Shown here piece by piece: positions 48,960 through 61,566 of a stretch of DNA of 64,000 nt. How positions within the stretch are numbered: position 1 is the stretch's first letter; every line of letters starts with the position of its first letter. Made by a program: the position numbers and the translations under genes. Below the pieces are notes generated by a model that saw only the letters and a list, made by a program, of their open reading frames with translations, did not search any database and was not told where the DNA came from. This DNA is from Diphasiastrum complanatum (lineage: Eukaryota > Streptophyta > Lycopodiopsida > Lycopodiales > Lycopodiaceae), in assembly GCA_029204225.1 (NCBI GenBank), contig CM055098.1, forward strand, positions 4,265,607 through 4,329,606, in the 5' to 3' direction.

Positions 48960-49409
48960 GGATCAGTGTTTGAAACTATAATTTGTCAGATCGATCTTTA
49001 ATGACGGAAGACCATTTGTGAAAAGAAAAAATAAATTAAGGAGAAACAATATATGTGAGCGTACACACGTGTGAATAATGATGATCACGTGGCCATCGTC
49101 TTTAATGGAGGGATACAAAAAGTATGTCGAGAGATTCTCAAAAGATTCTTGATCTTAAAAAATGATACAGAAACTCACGAAAATTTCTTGAAAATTTTAG
49201 CAACATACTAGAAAATTTCTCGAAAAATTGGAGAAAATGCTAGAAAAGATTCTAGAAAAATTCTCAAAAATAATTTACGAAAATTTGATTAACAAATTTA
49301 GTGTCGCAAAAAAATCTTGAAAAGTTCTCAAAAATACTTTTAAAATGATATTTGAAAGATTGAGAGAAGTCAAGAAAATTTTTAGAAAAAATAAAAGAAA
49401 AGTCACGAA
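48960..49409. other. AT-rich region with recurring GAAAATT/AATTTTC words
   Basis: Many short overlapping GAAAA and TTCTC words between 49130 and 49420, without a fixed period. No gene. Confidence 0.5.
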
Positions 49410-51045
49410 AAAATTTAGACAATATAGATCTGGTTTATTTACAAGATACTTAAGAGCATAATGATCCACATGAAAAATAAATGCATATCCCAGCAAATAA
49501 TGTCGAAATTCTTTTACAGTGAAAATCATGCCAAGTTTCTCTTTTTGTGGCCGAATAATTCTTCTTTGATGCACTGAGCTGTTGACTCGCATAGTAGATG
49601 GGATGATCCTTCTTCTGGTCGTCCTTCTGGCTTAGACAGACGCCAATAGCAAATGTAGAAACATCCACATAACTGTGAGATAAAATAGCCCAGTTGGGTG
49701 GTCTCAGAATAGGAGCATTAATCAACCTTTGCTTAAGGTCTTCGAATGCTTTCTATTGTTCATTCGTCCACAAGTATTCCACTTGTTTCTTCAGTAGATG
49801 TGTAAGAGAGACAGCAATAGAAGCATGATTTTGAATAAATCTCCTGTAATAGCCAACATGTCCTAAGAAAGCTCTTAGTTCACATAAATTGGTTGGTATC
49901 TGGAGATTCTTTATGAGCTCGACTTTATCTTTGTCAACTTCTATTCCTTTGTTAGATATTCTGTGTTTGAGCAATATTCTTTCTTTCGTACCAAAAAAAT
50001 ATTTCTCTGGATGAAGAGATAAACAAGTATCTCGACACCATTGCAATGTTAATTTCAGCTTCTGCAGGTGTGTCTTTATATCACTGTATACACAGAAATC
50101 ATCAATAAATATTTTGAGAAAAGTTCTCAGGAAGGCAACAAAAATTAACATCATGATTCGTTGAAAAGTTACTGGAGTGTTACAAAGACCAAAGGGCATT
50201 TTGTTGTAGGCATAAGTGCCCCAATCCGTAGTGAATGTGGTCTTTGAACAATCCTCCTTTCACACTCCAACCTGATTATATCCAGAAAAGCCGTCGAGAA
50301 AACTGTAACGCTCTTGACCAGCAACCTGATCTAGGATGGAATCAATGAAAGGCAAAGGATGATGGTCCTTCCTTGTGGCAGCATTGAGTTTGCGAAAATC
50401 CTGGCATATTCATATTTTGTCAGTCTTCTTCTTTGGAACGACAACAATGGGTAAAACCCATTCACTACTTAAGACGGGATAGATTATACTTGCCTTAAGG
50501 TGCTTGTTAAGTTCGTCCTTGACCATGAGAGAGTACTTAGGATTGAGACAATATTGTCTCTGTCGAATAGGTAAAGCATCTTCCTTAAGATCAATTCGGT
50601 GCTCTCCAAATTCTGTAGGTATACCCTTCAAATTGTCGAGCGACCAGGCAAAAACGTCTTGATACTCCTTCAATAGTTCAATGATTTCCACTAACTCCAA
50701 TTCTCCAAGTGACTTTGAAACATGCACAAATCTGCCAGGTGCAAGTTCAATCAGTTCAGTAGAATTTTGGTAAAATGATACCTTTTGTCATACTGGCCTT
50801 GGTATGGCCATGAATTTTGCACATGGTTGACTCCACAGATGTTTTCTTGTCGTCAACTTGGTTCTTGTTACCAAATTCGTGTTCAGATTCGTCACTCAAA
50901 TCGTCAGACTCTTTCGAGTTCGTGTCTGCAACGTTAATTTCTTCATATAAAACATCCGCTTGAGCATTGCAAGCATCGAAGAATTCTTCGTCATTAGCAT
51001 TCTTATAACATTCAAAGTACTGCACTTCAATATCAGATTCATTGA
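49410..51045 (-). mobile_element. gypsy (Ty3) reverse transcriptase and RNase H
   Basis: The minus strand reads EYQDVFAWSLDNLKGIP, then ICQDFRKLNAATRKDHHPLP, MPFGLCNTPVTFQR, IFIDDFCVYS (polymerase active site), LGHVGYYRRFI, and then RNase H (PIYYASQQLSASKKNYSATK, FRHYLLGYAF). Two TGA stops interrupt an otherwise continuous frame (before ICQDF near 50407, and after GYNQVGV near 50262), plus a frameshift near 49540. An acidic block at 50756-51025 precedes the polymerase. Integrase and LTRs are absent on this side. Confidence 0.9.
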
Positions 51046-52480
51046 TCTATTTCTTCTCTCACTCACTCCATTTTATTCAGGGGTGTATGGACCTGACAAC
51101 TCCCTCTTTATGCCAACATTAGAACTACAAAAGTCAATCAACTTATTGGAGATGTATTCGCCTCCATTATCACTCCTTAATACCTTAATCTTGGTACTAA
51201 GTTGATTTTCTACCAAAGTCTTGAACTTTACAAAAGAATCAAACAACATTGATTTGCTAGACAAGAGGTACATCCAACAATATCTATAATAGTCATCATT
51301 GAAGATTACATAATATTTGGCACCACCATTAGACTCATGTGAAAAGATATGAACATCCGAATGGATGACTTCAAGAGGAGAGCTTGATCTTGATGTAGAT
51401 CTTGAGAAGGATAGTTTGTGAGCCTTTGAGAGGCTGCATGCTTCACATCTCTTCCCACACTTTGACAAATGCTTGGGGAGTCCAACTGCAGGCTCCTTTG
51501 CAACCATAGATTCCATGGCTTTGATGTTGGGGTGGCCCAACCTTTTGTGCCATAGTTCCACCTTTGATAACTCCACCTTTGCCAAGTTAACACTCTCCAC
51601 TGCAATATTAGCATCAAGCTTAGACAATCTACCTTGCTTAAAGCCTTTGGCTATACATTCATCATTTCTAAGGATGGAACAAACTTCATGCTTAAATTGT
51701 ACATCAAGGCCATTATCCATTAATTGGACAACACTAAGCAAATTCTTGGTTAACTTAGGAACATAAAGAACATTCTCAAGATTCATCCTTTTGGATGATC
51801 CAACATACAATGGAATGGTTCCTATTCCACTTATCTTACATTCTTGACTACTTGCAGTATAGATTGATCTATGTAAATCATTGTAAGAAGGTAAAGTGGA
51901 GAAAATGTCCTTTTGATATGTCATGTGGGAACTAGCCCCACTATCAATCCACCAAGAATCATTGGTGTTGCTCTTGGATGATGGTGGTTTGTTGGAAACC
52001 ATCAAGGATGACTCTTCTTCATCCTCCTCCTCCCGATGTGCAATGTTGTTTTGTTTGCTCTCTTGTGCCTTCTTCTTCTTGAGACATTCTGATGCAAAAT
52101 GTCCTTCCTTTCCACAGAAAAAACATTTGTACTTGGACCTTGATGGTGGTTTGTTGGAAACCATCAAGGATGACTTCTTCATCCTCCTCCTCCTGATGTG
52201 CAATGTTGCTTTGTTTGCTCTCTTGTGTCTTCTTCTTCTTGAGACATTCTGATGCAAAATGTCCTTTCTTTCCACAAAAAAAACATTTGTACTTGGACTT
52301 GTCTTTGATCTTGCCCTTTGAGCTTGAAGCCTCATCCTCCTCCTCCTTGGTCTCCTTGAAGTGCTTCTTCTTGCCATTGGTCTTCTTCTTGCCTTTGAAT
52401 GAGAAATTAGCTTTCTCATCACTATCCTGCAAAGAAATAACATTCATTCTTGCAACCATTTTAAGATTTGTATAGGCTGT
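51046..52480 (-). mobile_element. copia gag end, protease and integrase (element D)
   Basis: Reading leftwards: zinc knuckles (CFFCGKKGHFASEC and CFFCGKEGHFASEC), protease SWWIDSGASSHMTY near 51935, LLSVVQLMDNGLDVQF, pre-integrase HKRLGHPNIKAM, and integrase core (VIHSDVH, FNDDYYRYCWMY, DNGGEYISNKL). TAA replaces Gln after GPYTPE near 51073, and the copia frame ends about 30 bp further, against the gypsy segment. The gag N-terminus is not recognised beyond 52480. Confidence 0.88.
51979..52300 (-). repeat. tandem duplication of the zinc-knuckle segment, 160-162 bp
   Basis: Unit one (51979-52140) and unit two (52141 to about 52300) are nearly identical. They differ by a 2-base deletion in the GAAGAAGAGTC / GAAGAAGTC stretch, so the two zinc knuckles lie in different frames. 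Confidence 0.9.
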
Positions 52481-52659
52481 TGTACATGGTACTGGAAAGA
52501 GTTCCATAACTTTCTTGATATGGCTCTTTGCTTTTTTATGGGTGTGTGTAATAGAATTCATCTTTATACAAATAAGATTACACACACCCTTGTCATTGAC
52601 ATATAAACATAGCACATATAAGCTCCAATTACCACTGCAATCAGAAGCCAATATGTTTC

Positions 52660-53267
52660 AGAAACCAATATGTTTTTTTGAATGCATGTAAACTCACAAT
52701 TCATATGAAAAAATCATCTTAAAAAAACCTGAAAAGCATACACCTACTTGGTTATGTATGGAAGCATGAGCACTGGAGTCCCCAGTTTGACGTATGTGAC
52801 TGTCCATCTCACATCTGTAGAGAGGCTTTTTGTTACCTGTCTGATTGATCTCTGGATGTGAGCTTTCGAAATCATAGAATTATTTGTCTTCTGAAGCCTC
52901 TGAATATCCTTCAACCATGGTGGGTCACATGGTCTGCCCCTTGGCCTAGGAGGAGGAGGTGGAAGTCGAGGTGGTGGTGGATTTCCCTAGCGGCCTCCTT
53001 GCATCAGGATGAATCCATGTTGTTTGTTTCATGTGGGCCATTCGCAGACCCAATACCGGATCAACGCGTGCGTAGAAAGGTCCCCAACTGCAGATTGAAG
53101 GTCGGGCGCGTCGAACCAATATCAGACAGAAAAGTCAGAAAGTAGGTGATAGCGGATGGGCGAGCGAGAGTGTGGAATGGAAATATCACGATTGGGTCGG
53201 GCGCGATGAACCGATATCTCATCTAAGTCGTGCTGGTCAGATACTGAAAGTAAATACTTTTAACCAT
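52660..53267. other. anonymous region
   Basis: A GGAGG/GGTGG-rich patch lies near 52945-52985 and GAACCAATATC/GAACCGATATC phrases appear at 53114 and 53208. No gene. Confidence 0.45.
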
Positions 53268-54400
53268 CATGTTTGTGCTTATATAGGGAAAAAATCCGAA
53301 ATAATTGTCCTCATGGATGTTGTGAATATCAAGGCATGGAATACGACGATCAGTAAATTTGAAATCTTTCGTAATCTCGAAAATCACATCATTAATAAAT
53401 GTTTGTGGGCCATCACTAATGATTAATTGAAAAAGGCTAATTATGACCAGTAATTATTGTGAGGGCATAGGTACAATGATTAGATGACACTTAAGGGCCC
53501 ATACTTCAATTCATTTCTTGACAAATGTATGGTTGAGATTGACTGGGATAGGCCATAAATATCAGAGAAAATACGATATCCTATATTCATAATGTCGTCA
53601 TGATTTCAAGATCCTCTTTCCGCTACGATATTGAATCGATGTGTGCCATTAGTATCTGAAATAATCATTCCTCTATGGGGCAAGTTGAATCGATATCAGA
53701 TTTGTGGAACCGCCATATCGGTTTAATACGCCTCCCAGTGCAGTCAGCCTCGCACGTTGAACCGATATTGGCTATATTTTTTGTCTGTATTGTCTTTACC
53801 TTGGCATGTATGGATTCATTTGAAGATGATCTGAGTGAACCTTTGCCACAACAAATCCAGCCATGCCAACCAAGGTAAAGGCAATATAGACCAAGGCTAT
53901 GAAGAATACAGAAGCATTATTTTCATCATCTTATTTGTGCTTAAATAGGCTGAGCATCCGTATTTATTACCCTTGTAAATGTTGAAAATCTTGAGGCACG
54001 GATTACGGCGACCATTAATGCTTCAATATTTTAATAAATATTGGTGGGTCTAGGCTAATGATGATTCGAAAAGGCTAATGATAGACCATTTATTATATTC
54101 CGATGTAGGTACAATGTTCTATCTATTTGATTGGTCGAAAATAATAGGCCCCAGACTTCTATTGATTTCTTGACAAATGTATGGTTGTGATTAACAAGAA
54201 AGGGCTATAAATATGGGCTCCACCTGACTCACTTAGATTCTGTAATTCTTTTTTCATAACTCCTTTGTAATTTTGTCTGTTATTTCTCCCACAATATTGA
54301 ATCGATGAACGTGCGCCTTGTTCAAGGGTCCCCGATTGGAATCATTCATGTGCGTTGAACCGATATTAGGTTTAATATGGCTAGTTCTTCAAGGTCCTCA
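53268..54400. repeat. diverged direct repeat, two units about 660 bp apart
   Basis: Shared ordered landmarks: TTTGTGCTTATATAGG / TTTGTGCTTAAATAGG (53274, 53934), GAAAAAGGCTAAT / GAAAAGGCTAATG, ATTTCTTGACAAATGTATGGTTG (near 53513 and 54165), and ATATTGAATCGATG (53628, 54296). GAACCGATAT recurs near 53760 and 54357. The type of element is unknown. Confidence 0.7.
53783..53891. mobile_element. 109-bp foldback (MITE-like)
   Basis: The left arm GTCTGTATTGTCTTTACCTT pairs with the right arm AAGGTAAAGGCAATATAGAC with two mismatches; a 4-base insertion follows and pairing continues through the CATG-TGGATT part. A short loop remains. No target duplication was verified. Confidence 0.65.
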
Positions 54401-54409
54401 GACGACAAA

Positions 54410-54771
54410 CTTCTGGATAATTTATGTAAAGGGTCGGATTTATTAGACCCGATCCGATCCCATCCAGGGTCAAAGATGTCCGGATAAATTAGACCCGATC
54501 CGATCCGCGATCCAGAGTCAAAGATGCCCGGATATTTTCCATCTCAATCCAATTTGCGATCCAGGATCAGAAAATCTCTCTTTGATGGGATTAACATTGG
54601 GTTGAAAAATAGGCTTGGGTCAGAAAAATTCGATTTTGAATTTTTCGATCTTCTATACAAAGAGCCTTCTTCCTTCTTTCTTTTTTGTTGTTTTCAAGAA
54701 TAGATTTAAACAAAAAATTTCTAGGATGCTCATTACCTAATGGAATTGGGCTTGAGCATAGAATTCCAACA
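54410..54771 (-). mobile_element. copia 3' LTR part, family F, copy 1
   Basis: It matches the right part of 27570-28260 and ends GAATTCCAACA, followed on the right by a polypurine tract on the minus strand (AAGGGGGAG). Inside, a ~48-bp direct repeat (TTAGACCCGATCCGATCC) occurs at about 54440 and 54488. Confidence 0.75.
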
Positions 54772-57185
54772 CTCCCCCTTAATGTGGATCTTAAAAAGAT
54801 TCGATCTTCAAATTTAGTTGATTGTTAAATTTGAGATAGTGCTCCTTAGTGAAGTAATTTGTTGCCATAGACTTTGTCCTACAGTAAACCAAAGAAATTA
54901 CCCTTGTGCTTTGGTTGTCACAATAGATGGACGTTGAATGTGACTGGAAAAATTCAATGTCTGCAAGTAGGTTTGTCAGCCAAATTGCCTCATTGATAGC
55001 ATTTGTGGCAACTATAAAATCTGACTCTGTGGATGATAATGCTACTGAGGTCTAGCTATTACATGAGATTGGACCTTGATTTAACATAAATCCAGGAGTC
55101 GATATTCTAGTGTTGATACTTTCTATCCAATCTGCATCTGTGTAGCCTTTGAGAATCTTGGTTGATGGGTCAAATTTCTGTTGACTGATGAAAATCAGGC
55201 TGTTGGGTTGGATTCAAAAAATGTACTCTAGTGCTAACATGCATTTTAGATCCTTCATCAAAATCAGATTGTTATTGAGTAATAGTTTATCATCTACGTG
55301 ATGATAATGGAAGGATCCGATATAGACTTGAAGTAAATATTCGATTTTGCCGAGTTTGGATAGAGACCTTTTTCGTTTAGAACTGCAGTGTGGTGTCCTC
55401 TTCTGCCTTGCACTAGTCAGCATCAATGGATGACTCTGTCTCTGAAATAGTGTTGAGTTCATGCACAAAATAAGAGGCCAGATTGTCCATGAATAGGGAT
55501 GGAGGCCGTCTAGATCGATTTGATCTTTTGTATTGAAAATCGATCCTTTGATGTTGTTCGATCTGATGAGGTTCATCAATAATAGTCAGCAAATAGACAA
55601 CTCCCCATATGGAAATAGTTTGCATAGGACCACAAATGTCCAAGTGTACAAGCTCTAGCAAATTTTTAGAAGTACATTCTAAATCTGAAATGATTGAACT
55701 TCTAATATGCTTGTTGGAAATATGGCTTTTACATGGAGTATCAGATTTGCTAATGAAAGGTAAATCTTGTACTAAGTTCTGATTCGACATTTGCTAAATA
55801 CAACTGGAATTTAAATGGCATAATCTGTAATGCCAAAGCATATTAGATGATTCAGAAGTAGTTGTATATAGAGCTTGACAACCAAAAGAATTGTAGTGAC
55901 TGAGTTTGTAGAAGTTGTCACTTCTTCTCCTAAAAGCAAAAACTTTCCTAGATTTGTCAAAAATAGTGCAGCCCTGTCTATCGAATTCGACCTTCCGACC
56001 CAAATCTGTGGTTGTGATTCTGCTAACTAAGAGCAAATTTTTGTCGATTTCGGAATATGTAAAACATTGGACGACAATCTAACATCACATTTTTGGAATT
56101 TGGCCCTAATTGTTCCTTCACCTTCAATGTAGTGGGATGTGTTGTCTCCAAGTTGCACAACTCTAGAATGAGTAAAGGGCTTGTAACTTGGAACCAGTCC
56201 CGATGGTGAGTCATGTGTTGTATTGCTTCAGAGTTCAAATACCAGGAATCAATATCTTGTAGATTTGCGACCTGGTCGAGAAGGCAGCTTCATCTTCCAC
56301 TTCATATTGGATCGAATAACTGGTTGAGGCAGCATTTGCTTGTTGTTGGGACTGCATCTTCTTTTCATTGTTGTACTTGAGTATTTTGCAATCCTTGGTG
56401 AGATGACCAGTCCTATTACAGTATTTGCAGAATAGGTTTTGCTTTTGCTGAAATAATGAAGGAAAATTTGAATTCGACCCCAAGCCAGAATTTGACTATG
56501 AGTTAAAATTTTACCCAAAGTCAAAATTTGACCCAGACTACAAGTTGCACTTTCGGTTAGGAGAATCTGACTTTGGAGATCTCTTGGATCTGAACTTCTG
56601 ATTTTTGTTGTGTATAGAGCCCGAGAATTCCATCATAAGCCTGAGGAGGATGTATTTCTTCTGATCTCCTCTTGTAACAACATTGAAATGACTCTTGATA
56701 GAGTAAGGTGTTGTTGGGTTGAGATAGCCATGACCCATGTTTCATAGGCTTCAGGGAGACTCAATAAAAGAGCCATTACTGCATCTGAATCTTCAATATT
56801 CGATCATGTTGTAGTCATTTGTTCCATGAGGTTTTTGAATGTGTTGAGATGGCTAAAAATGGTGTCTATGTCACACATTTTGAGTGTGAAAAAGTTCTTC
56901 CTCAGATGTAGTTTGGAAGTGACATCTCTGATGTCATAGAGAGTTGCTAGGATGTCCCAACATCCTTAACAGTTTGTGCAGATCGGATATGACTGATTTG
57001 AAAGTCTCTGATATTCATAGTGATTAAGGAAAAAGCCTTGCCATCTCATTGCCTCCATTTGGTGATGTTAGCTGCATCAGCCTCTAGCTTGATTTTGGTA
57101 CCATCAACTATATCCCACAGTTCTTTGGCTAGTAGAACGACTTTCATCTTGAACTTTCAGAGATGGTAGTTCTCTCCATCTAACA
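54772..57185 (-). mobile_element. old copia element, family F, copy 1, internal region
   Basis: In reverse order of position: gag (56540-57180; SLPEAYETWVMA), zinc knuckle CKYCNRTGHLTKDC near 56400, protease remnant with THHRDWFQ near 56200, pre-integrase WHYRLCHLNS near 55830, integrase piece LELVHLDICGPMQTIS near 55640, then a large deletion of most of pol, and RNase H near 54870-55060 (LSSTESDFIVATNA, IYCDNQSTR). Frame breaks throughout. The 5' LTR is missing; the H element copy 2 starts where gag ends. Confidence 0.85.
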
Positions 57186-57799
57186 TTTATGAGAATTATT
57201 TGACATTATTGATCACACATATAATGATCTTGATAGTGAGATAGATTATGATAAAGATGGTAATTGAAAATTTGGCACTGAGACATTGGAGGCAATAATT
57301 GAAAAATCGAAAACCTATGAAAAAACTTTGCCTATTGAGGAGGAATTTTTGGAATTTCAAAAACAATATCCTCCAAGGATTCAATATATCCCAGTGTAGA
57401 GGCCATTGAAGGACATGACATTAGCAGAACATACGTCGGTGAATACGATGACAATGATCTGGTAGAAAGATATTGTATTGTGATGTTTTCTTTTGAGGTT
57501 GTTTTGTTACCTACCTAAATTTATTTTTTCGACTCTTTTACATGACAGATGCCTTTGGCATGAGACATGGAGACCTCCGAGGTGTATCACATGGGAGATA
57601 GGATATATCACTTTCTCATTATTTGAAAAACTTTCAAAATAATCAAATTTGTATATATCATTCATCTTTTTATCCATATGCTACCACTGTCATTATGCCC
57701 ATCAAGTCATTATCTACTAATTTAGGAGGCCATACTTACTCTAGAGGAACGTGTAAAATAGTTTTTTTGAATCTTGAAGAGGATGATGATGAAAATTAA
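57186..57799 (+). pseudogene. H element copy 2: gene A, 3' part
   Basis: Broken frames match copy 1: EKSKTYEKTLPIEEEFLEFQ, EAIEGHDISRTYVGEYDD, then (after a likely intron) GDRIYHFLII-type text, and a terminal EEDDDEN before TAA at 57797-57799. A deletion removed the middle of the last exon (after AILTLEERV). It converges on gene B with a 29-bp gap, the same as in copy 1. Confidence 0.6.
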
Positions 57800-57828
57800 A
57801 CAATGTTCTGCAATAGATTATCGATATA

Positions 57829-60480
57829 TTACAAGGATCTCTCTTTTGTTATGAATTTGAATGCCTTACAAACAATCATAACATTTGGCAAGTTTTTAGC
57901 TTGATATCTAAATTATGCTATTTTGTAAAACCACTATAAAAGTTGAACTAAATATTTATTTTTTGAATTGTGTCCCCCATGATTTGTAGCTCTATAAAAT
58001 GCTCCTCTTGCTTGCCACTGTGATTTTTTCATGCCTTGTGATGACAGATACTTAAGCTCCCATATTCCTTTGCAAAATAAGTTGCATGATGAAGAAAGAT
58101 GTGCTGCAAACAAGAGTTGAAATAAGTAACATCAGTGGAAAAAATATATAATCATGAATGAGATAAGTACCATATAATGAAATAGATCAGTACCATGTCA
58201 TGTGTAACGTGATCTTCTCCCCAACAATCTCGTATAGATTTTATAAATGTGGTGCAATGATTTTGCAAAGTCCTCATATCTTCTGATGATAGGGTTTCTT
58301 TCCTGATAACACCTATGACTTTGTCTAAGTTGTTCCACACTTGTCCCTTTTCCACTCCATTACTTCTAGTGTTCGTGTGGCTTGAACAATTCTTTCCAAA
58401 TTCCATATCTGACACTAGTCGTTTCTTTGCATGTATGATTGGATAAGAATCTTCTTGCTTTAGCACCTCCAATTGATGGCTTATTAGGAACATTTCCTTT
58501 TTTTTTTGGAGAGTCTGTCACTTTTTTCAATGATGACATTTCCTTTATGTAATCTTGCCTCTGAAAGAACTTCTTCCGACCTCTTAATAGTTGCTTTAGC
58601 CACAGACTCCGGTTTTGTATTCCATGCAAGGATAATATGCAGATAAATTAGTTTTTCAATAATATGAACCTCCGCATGTAACATGCATATGTGAACATTT
58701 TTTAATGGAATTGGCAGAACACTTCTCATATTTGGATCTTTTGCTTCTCGTGTTGGGCCAATGTTTTTGGTCGTCTCAAATTCATATTGTAGCAATCCTT
58801 CATGTAATAAAGACATGGATGCTTTGATGTTGCCCCATGAGAGACATTATACATACATTTCAATATTTTCAAATCCCTTGCAAGGTGCCATTGAATTTTT
58901 TTTATGATTTTCTCACCCTTCAAATGTCTCTTTATAATCTCGCCATAATTTGTTCGTGAAAATATCCATGAAAGTATTTTATGGTCCTCTTTCAAGTCCT
59001 GTAGAGAAGCAAGTAATGCATGACATGTTAATAAAAATTGGCCAATGTATGAAATGTTAATAACGATACTTAAAAAGAAAATTGAAAAATATACCTGGAA
59101 TGCCGCCAGCCACCATATGTGATTTTTCGATTGAACACTAAACGTTCGATCATTTGTCCATCAATGTGACACACTCATTCCAACTTTTGACCTTTGATGA
59201 TTTCAGATTCATCCAATTTTATTACTATAATGATCTTTCCATGTATTTGATGTTCGTCTAGTTTATAGAATCGAATAATGTATTTTAGAACATTTCAATA
59301 TCAAGAAAAATATTATTTCAATCGTTGTAATTGAGCTCACCATATTCTGATTTGTATAATTCAGTTATATGAAGTGGTTGTCCAACTACTTTGAACATTC
59401 TGTCATTATAATTATTTCTTGCTAATCTTACCCGATATGGACGAGAAAGATAAGTTTTCTTCACCATCACTTGAGAAAGGCTTCTTTAACTATTCTAAAA
59501 AAAGTAGAATAAGCATTTCTGCTAATTTCAGAAACATCACATGCACCTTGTATCACATTTGCATCCAAGTAAGTTTGAACCTTATTCAACTTATTTCAAT
59601 TTTTATTTTTTCAAACCGAGCATTTTCCATCACTGTCTTTGTTGACTTTCTTGGTAATACATGACTTAAAGATGATCCGATGCATGAACGATCTGTTAAA
59701 TAGTTCTTTGCCACCAAACATGATTTGCAACAAACATATAAAACTCAAATTATGTTTAATAAATTGATAATGCATATTATCAAATGCAAATGAAACTTTA
59801 TCACCAATACCACTCAAATAAACAGCTTATAAGAAAACATACTTAAATGCTTGAATCCTTTTTTTTTATTATTGTTGTTATGTGTAGATAAGTCATCAAT
59901 ATTTTTCATCGATACTCTTTTTCTTTTCCTTTTCATCATTTCCTTTTTGATAACTTGTATATCAATAACAGATTTTAAATTGTCCACCAGATCGCAACTT
60001 CTCCATGGATTCTAACCTTTCTTGGTTTGAGCCCCGAAGAGTAGTGATTGTAGCATTCAACTCTAATATAGCATGCTTGAGTGCATTGTTTTCAGCACTA
60101 GTGTGTTGAACATAATGAAGCAATTGTTGATTTGGAGATTGCAATTGCTGATTAGCAAACTATAATTGTTGATAAGACAAGATACGCTATGCATTCCAAT
60201 ATCATGTAGCCTTTGACAATATCCAAGTAATCCGCTATTTCCTTCACATACAAATTTGAGAAATTGAGTTACGGACTTGAAATCTGGACACAAATTGGTA
60301 GTTGGATCTCTAAGATAAATTGATCTATCCACCCACAAATCTACATTCTTATGATTATTCATTCTCAATTCTCTAACTATTTCAGCAGCATTCTCTACAA
60401 CTTTTGAATTTTTCTTAATAATTGGAGCGCATTCCATAGGATGTGCAACATGCAAATGGAACATTGCCATTGTTGAAAGC
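57829..60480 (-). pseudogene. H element copy 2: gene B, transposase-like, most complete copy
   Basis: N-terminal module from about 60471 (FHLHVAHPMEC, KNSKVVENAAEIVRELR, DLWVDRSIYLRD), coiled coil at 59960-60144 (ENNALKHAILELNATITTLR), block DRSCIGSSLSHVLPRKS near 59690, YLSRPYRVRLARN near 59430, a segment with NHIWWLAA near 59110, then a domain with HLARDLKILKCM and GATSKHPCLYY (58726-58995), then WNNLDKVIGVIRKETLSSEDM (58152-58493), and the C-terminal part (QWQARGAFYRATNHGG) at 57829-58050. The DLK...GA.SK.PC block and its spacing to the C-terminal domain recall transposases of uncharacterised eukaryotic DNA transposons with an RNase H fold. Interrupted by introns and several stops. Family name not established. 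Confidence 0.55.
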
Positions 60481-60574
60481 TATAATACGTAAATGCTTCA
60501 AACTACAATAAGTCAAACTGAATAGATCTAGCGTACCTTACTTTTGTAATGTCTATGTCACGTTGAAAAATCAT

Positions 60575-60715
60575 TCCGCCTCATATTTCACTGTAAGCAT
60601 ACAAAGATTTCAAAAGTGCTCACTATACTCCCGCTCAGTTTTTGCAGTGAGCACACCAAGATTTACACTCTTAAAGCTCTAGCCCCAAATTTTGAAATGA
60701 GCATGCAAAGAAGTT
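60575..60715. repeat. three diverged subterminal repeats at the outer end of H element copy 2
   Basis: On the + strand, CCGCCTCATATTTCACTGTAAGCATACAAAG, CCCGCTCAG...GCAGTGAGCACACC and GCCCCAAATTTTGAAATGAGCATGCAAAG follow each other at about 50-bp spacing. One related phrase lies at the outer end of copy 1 near 23650-23685, reversed. Confidence 0.55.
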
Positions 60716-60729
60716 ATTATATCTCATGC

Positions 60730-61565
60730 TTAACTAACTAATGTCTGAAGTTATCCATACTAGTTAAACGTTGGGCAAGGCCGGAAACTCGAAAAACGGC
60801 GACCAAAAGTTATCGGTTCGCATTCTCTCTCTATGTAACTTCTCTCTAAAGTGAAATTTCTTAAAGGGCCCATTTTGAGCCCATATTTCCCCTAATGAGC
60901 ATTCATTTTGGAGACTCTAGCTCTCTTAAGATTAAAGGCAAAGGAACAGTCACCATCAAATTCATCTCGATTTATTGAGAATGTTTTATGTGTTCCAACT
61001 CTGACCAATAACTTATTATCTATCAATCGAATTGCTAATCAAGGCCATACTATAATATTTGATGCAAATGAATGTCTCATTCAAGACAACAGCTCAAATG
61101 GGCTATATAGGGATGGTCATCTCTATACATTAAGTCATGAAGTGCACTTACATCAGAAGAAAAATCTTTGTCTACACCTTCATCAGACAAGAATATCCTA
61201 TGGCATCAATGCCTAGGACATCTCCATATGAAATCTATATTTTATGTGTTTTGCAACAACCAAGATTTATATATCAATAAGTCATCACCAAAATAGACTT
61301 GCGAGCTTGGCAAGCATGCAAGGTCAAGATTTCCCAAAGGCCAAGCTAATAGAGCTAAAGGCATTCTGGATTTGATTCATTGTGATCTATGTGGCCCGAT
61401 GCAAACCCCATTATGCGAAGGATCGACATACTTCATTACATTTTATTGACAACTTTTTCTGACGAACTACTTCATGTTCATCAAGAACAAATTAGCGGCA
61501 TGTTTGTGTTTCCGACAATTCCGATGACTATTTGAAACTCAAATAGGAAGGAAGATCAAAGCACT
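60730..61565 (+). mobile_element. copia fragment (element K): leader, pre-integrase and integrase start
   Basis: 60730-60900 matches 42060-42220. Coding traces: ENVLCVPTLTNNLLSINRI near 60975, DANECLIQDNSSNGLY, HQCLGHLHMKS near 61205, GLDLIHCDLCGPMQT-like text near 61370. It breaks off at the LTR that begins at about 61567. Confidence 0.75.
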
Positions 61566-61566
61566 T

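Noticed and set aside
49130-49420. Heat-shock element cluster (GAA/TTC words)
   Set aside because: Spacing does not fit the nGAAnnTTCn rule and the stretch is simply AT-rich.
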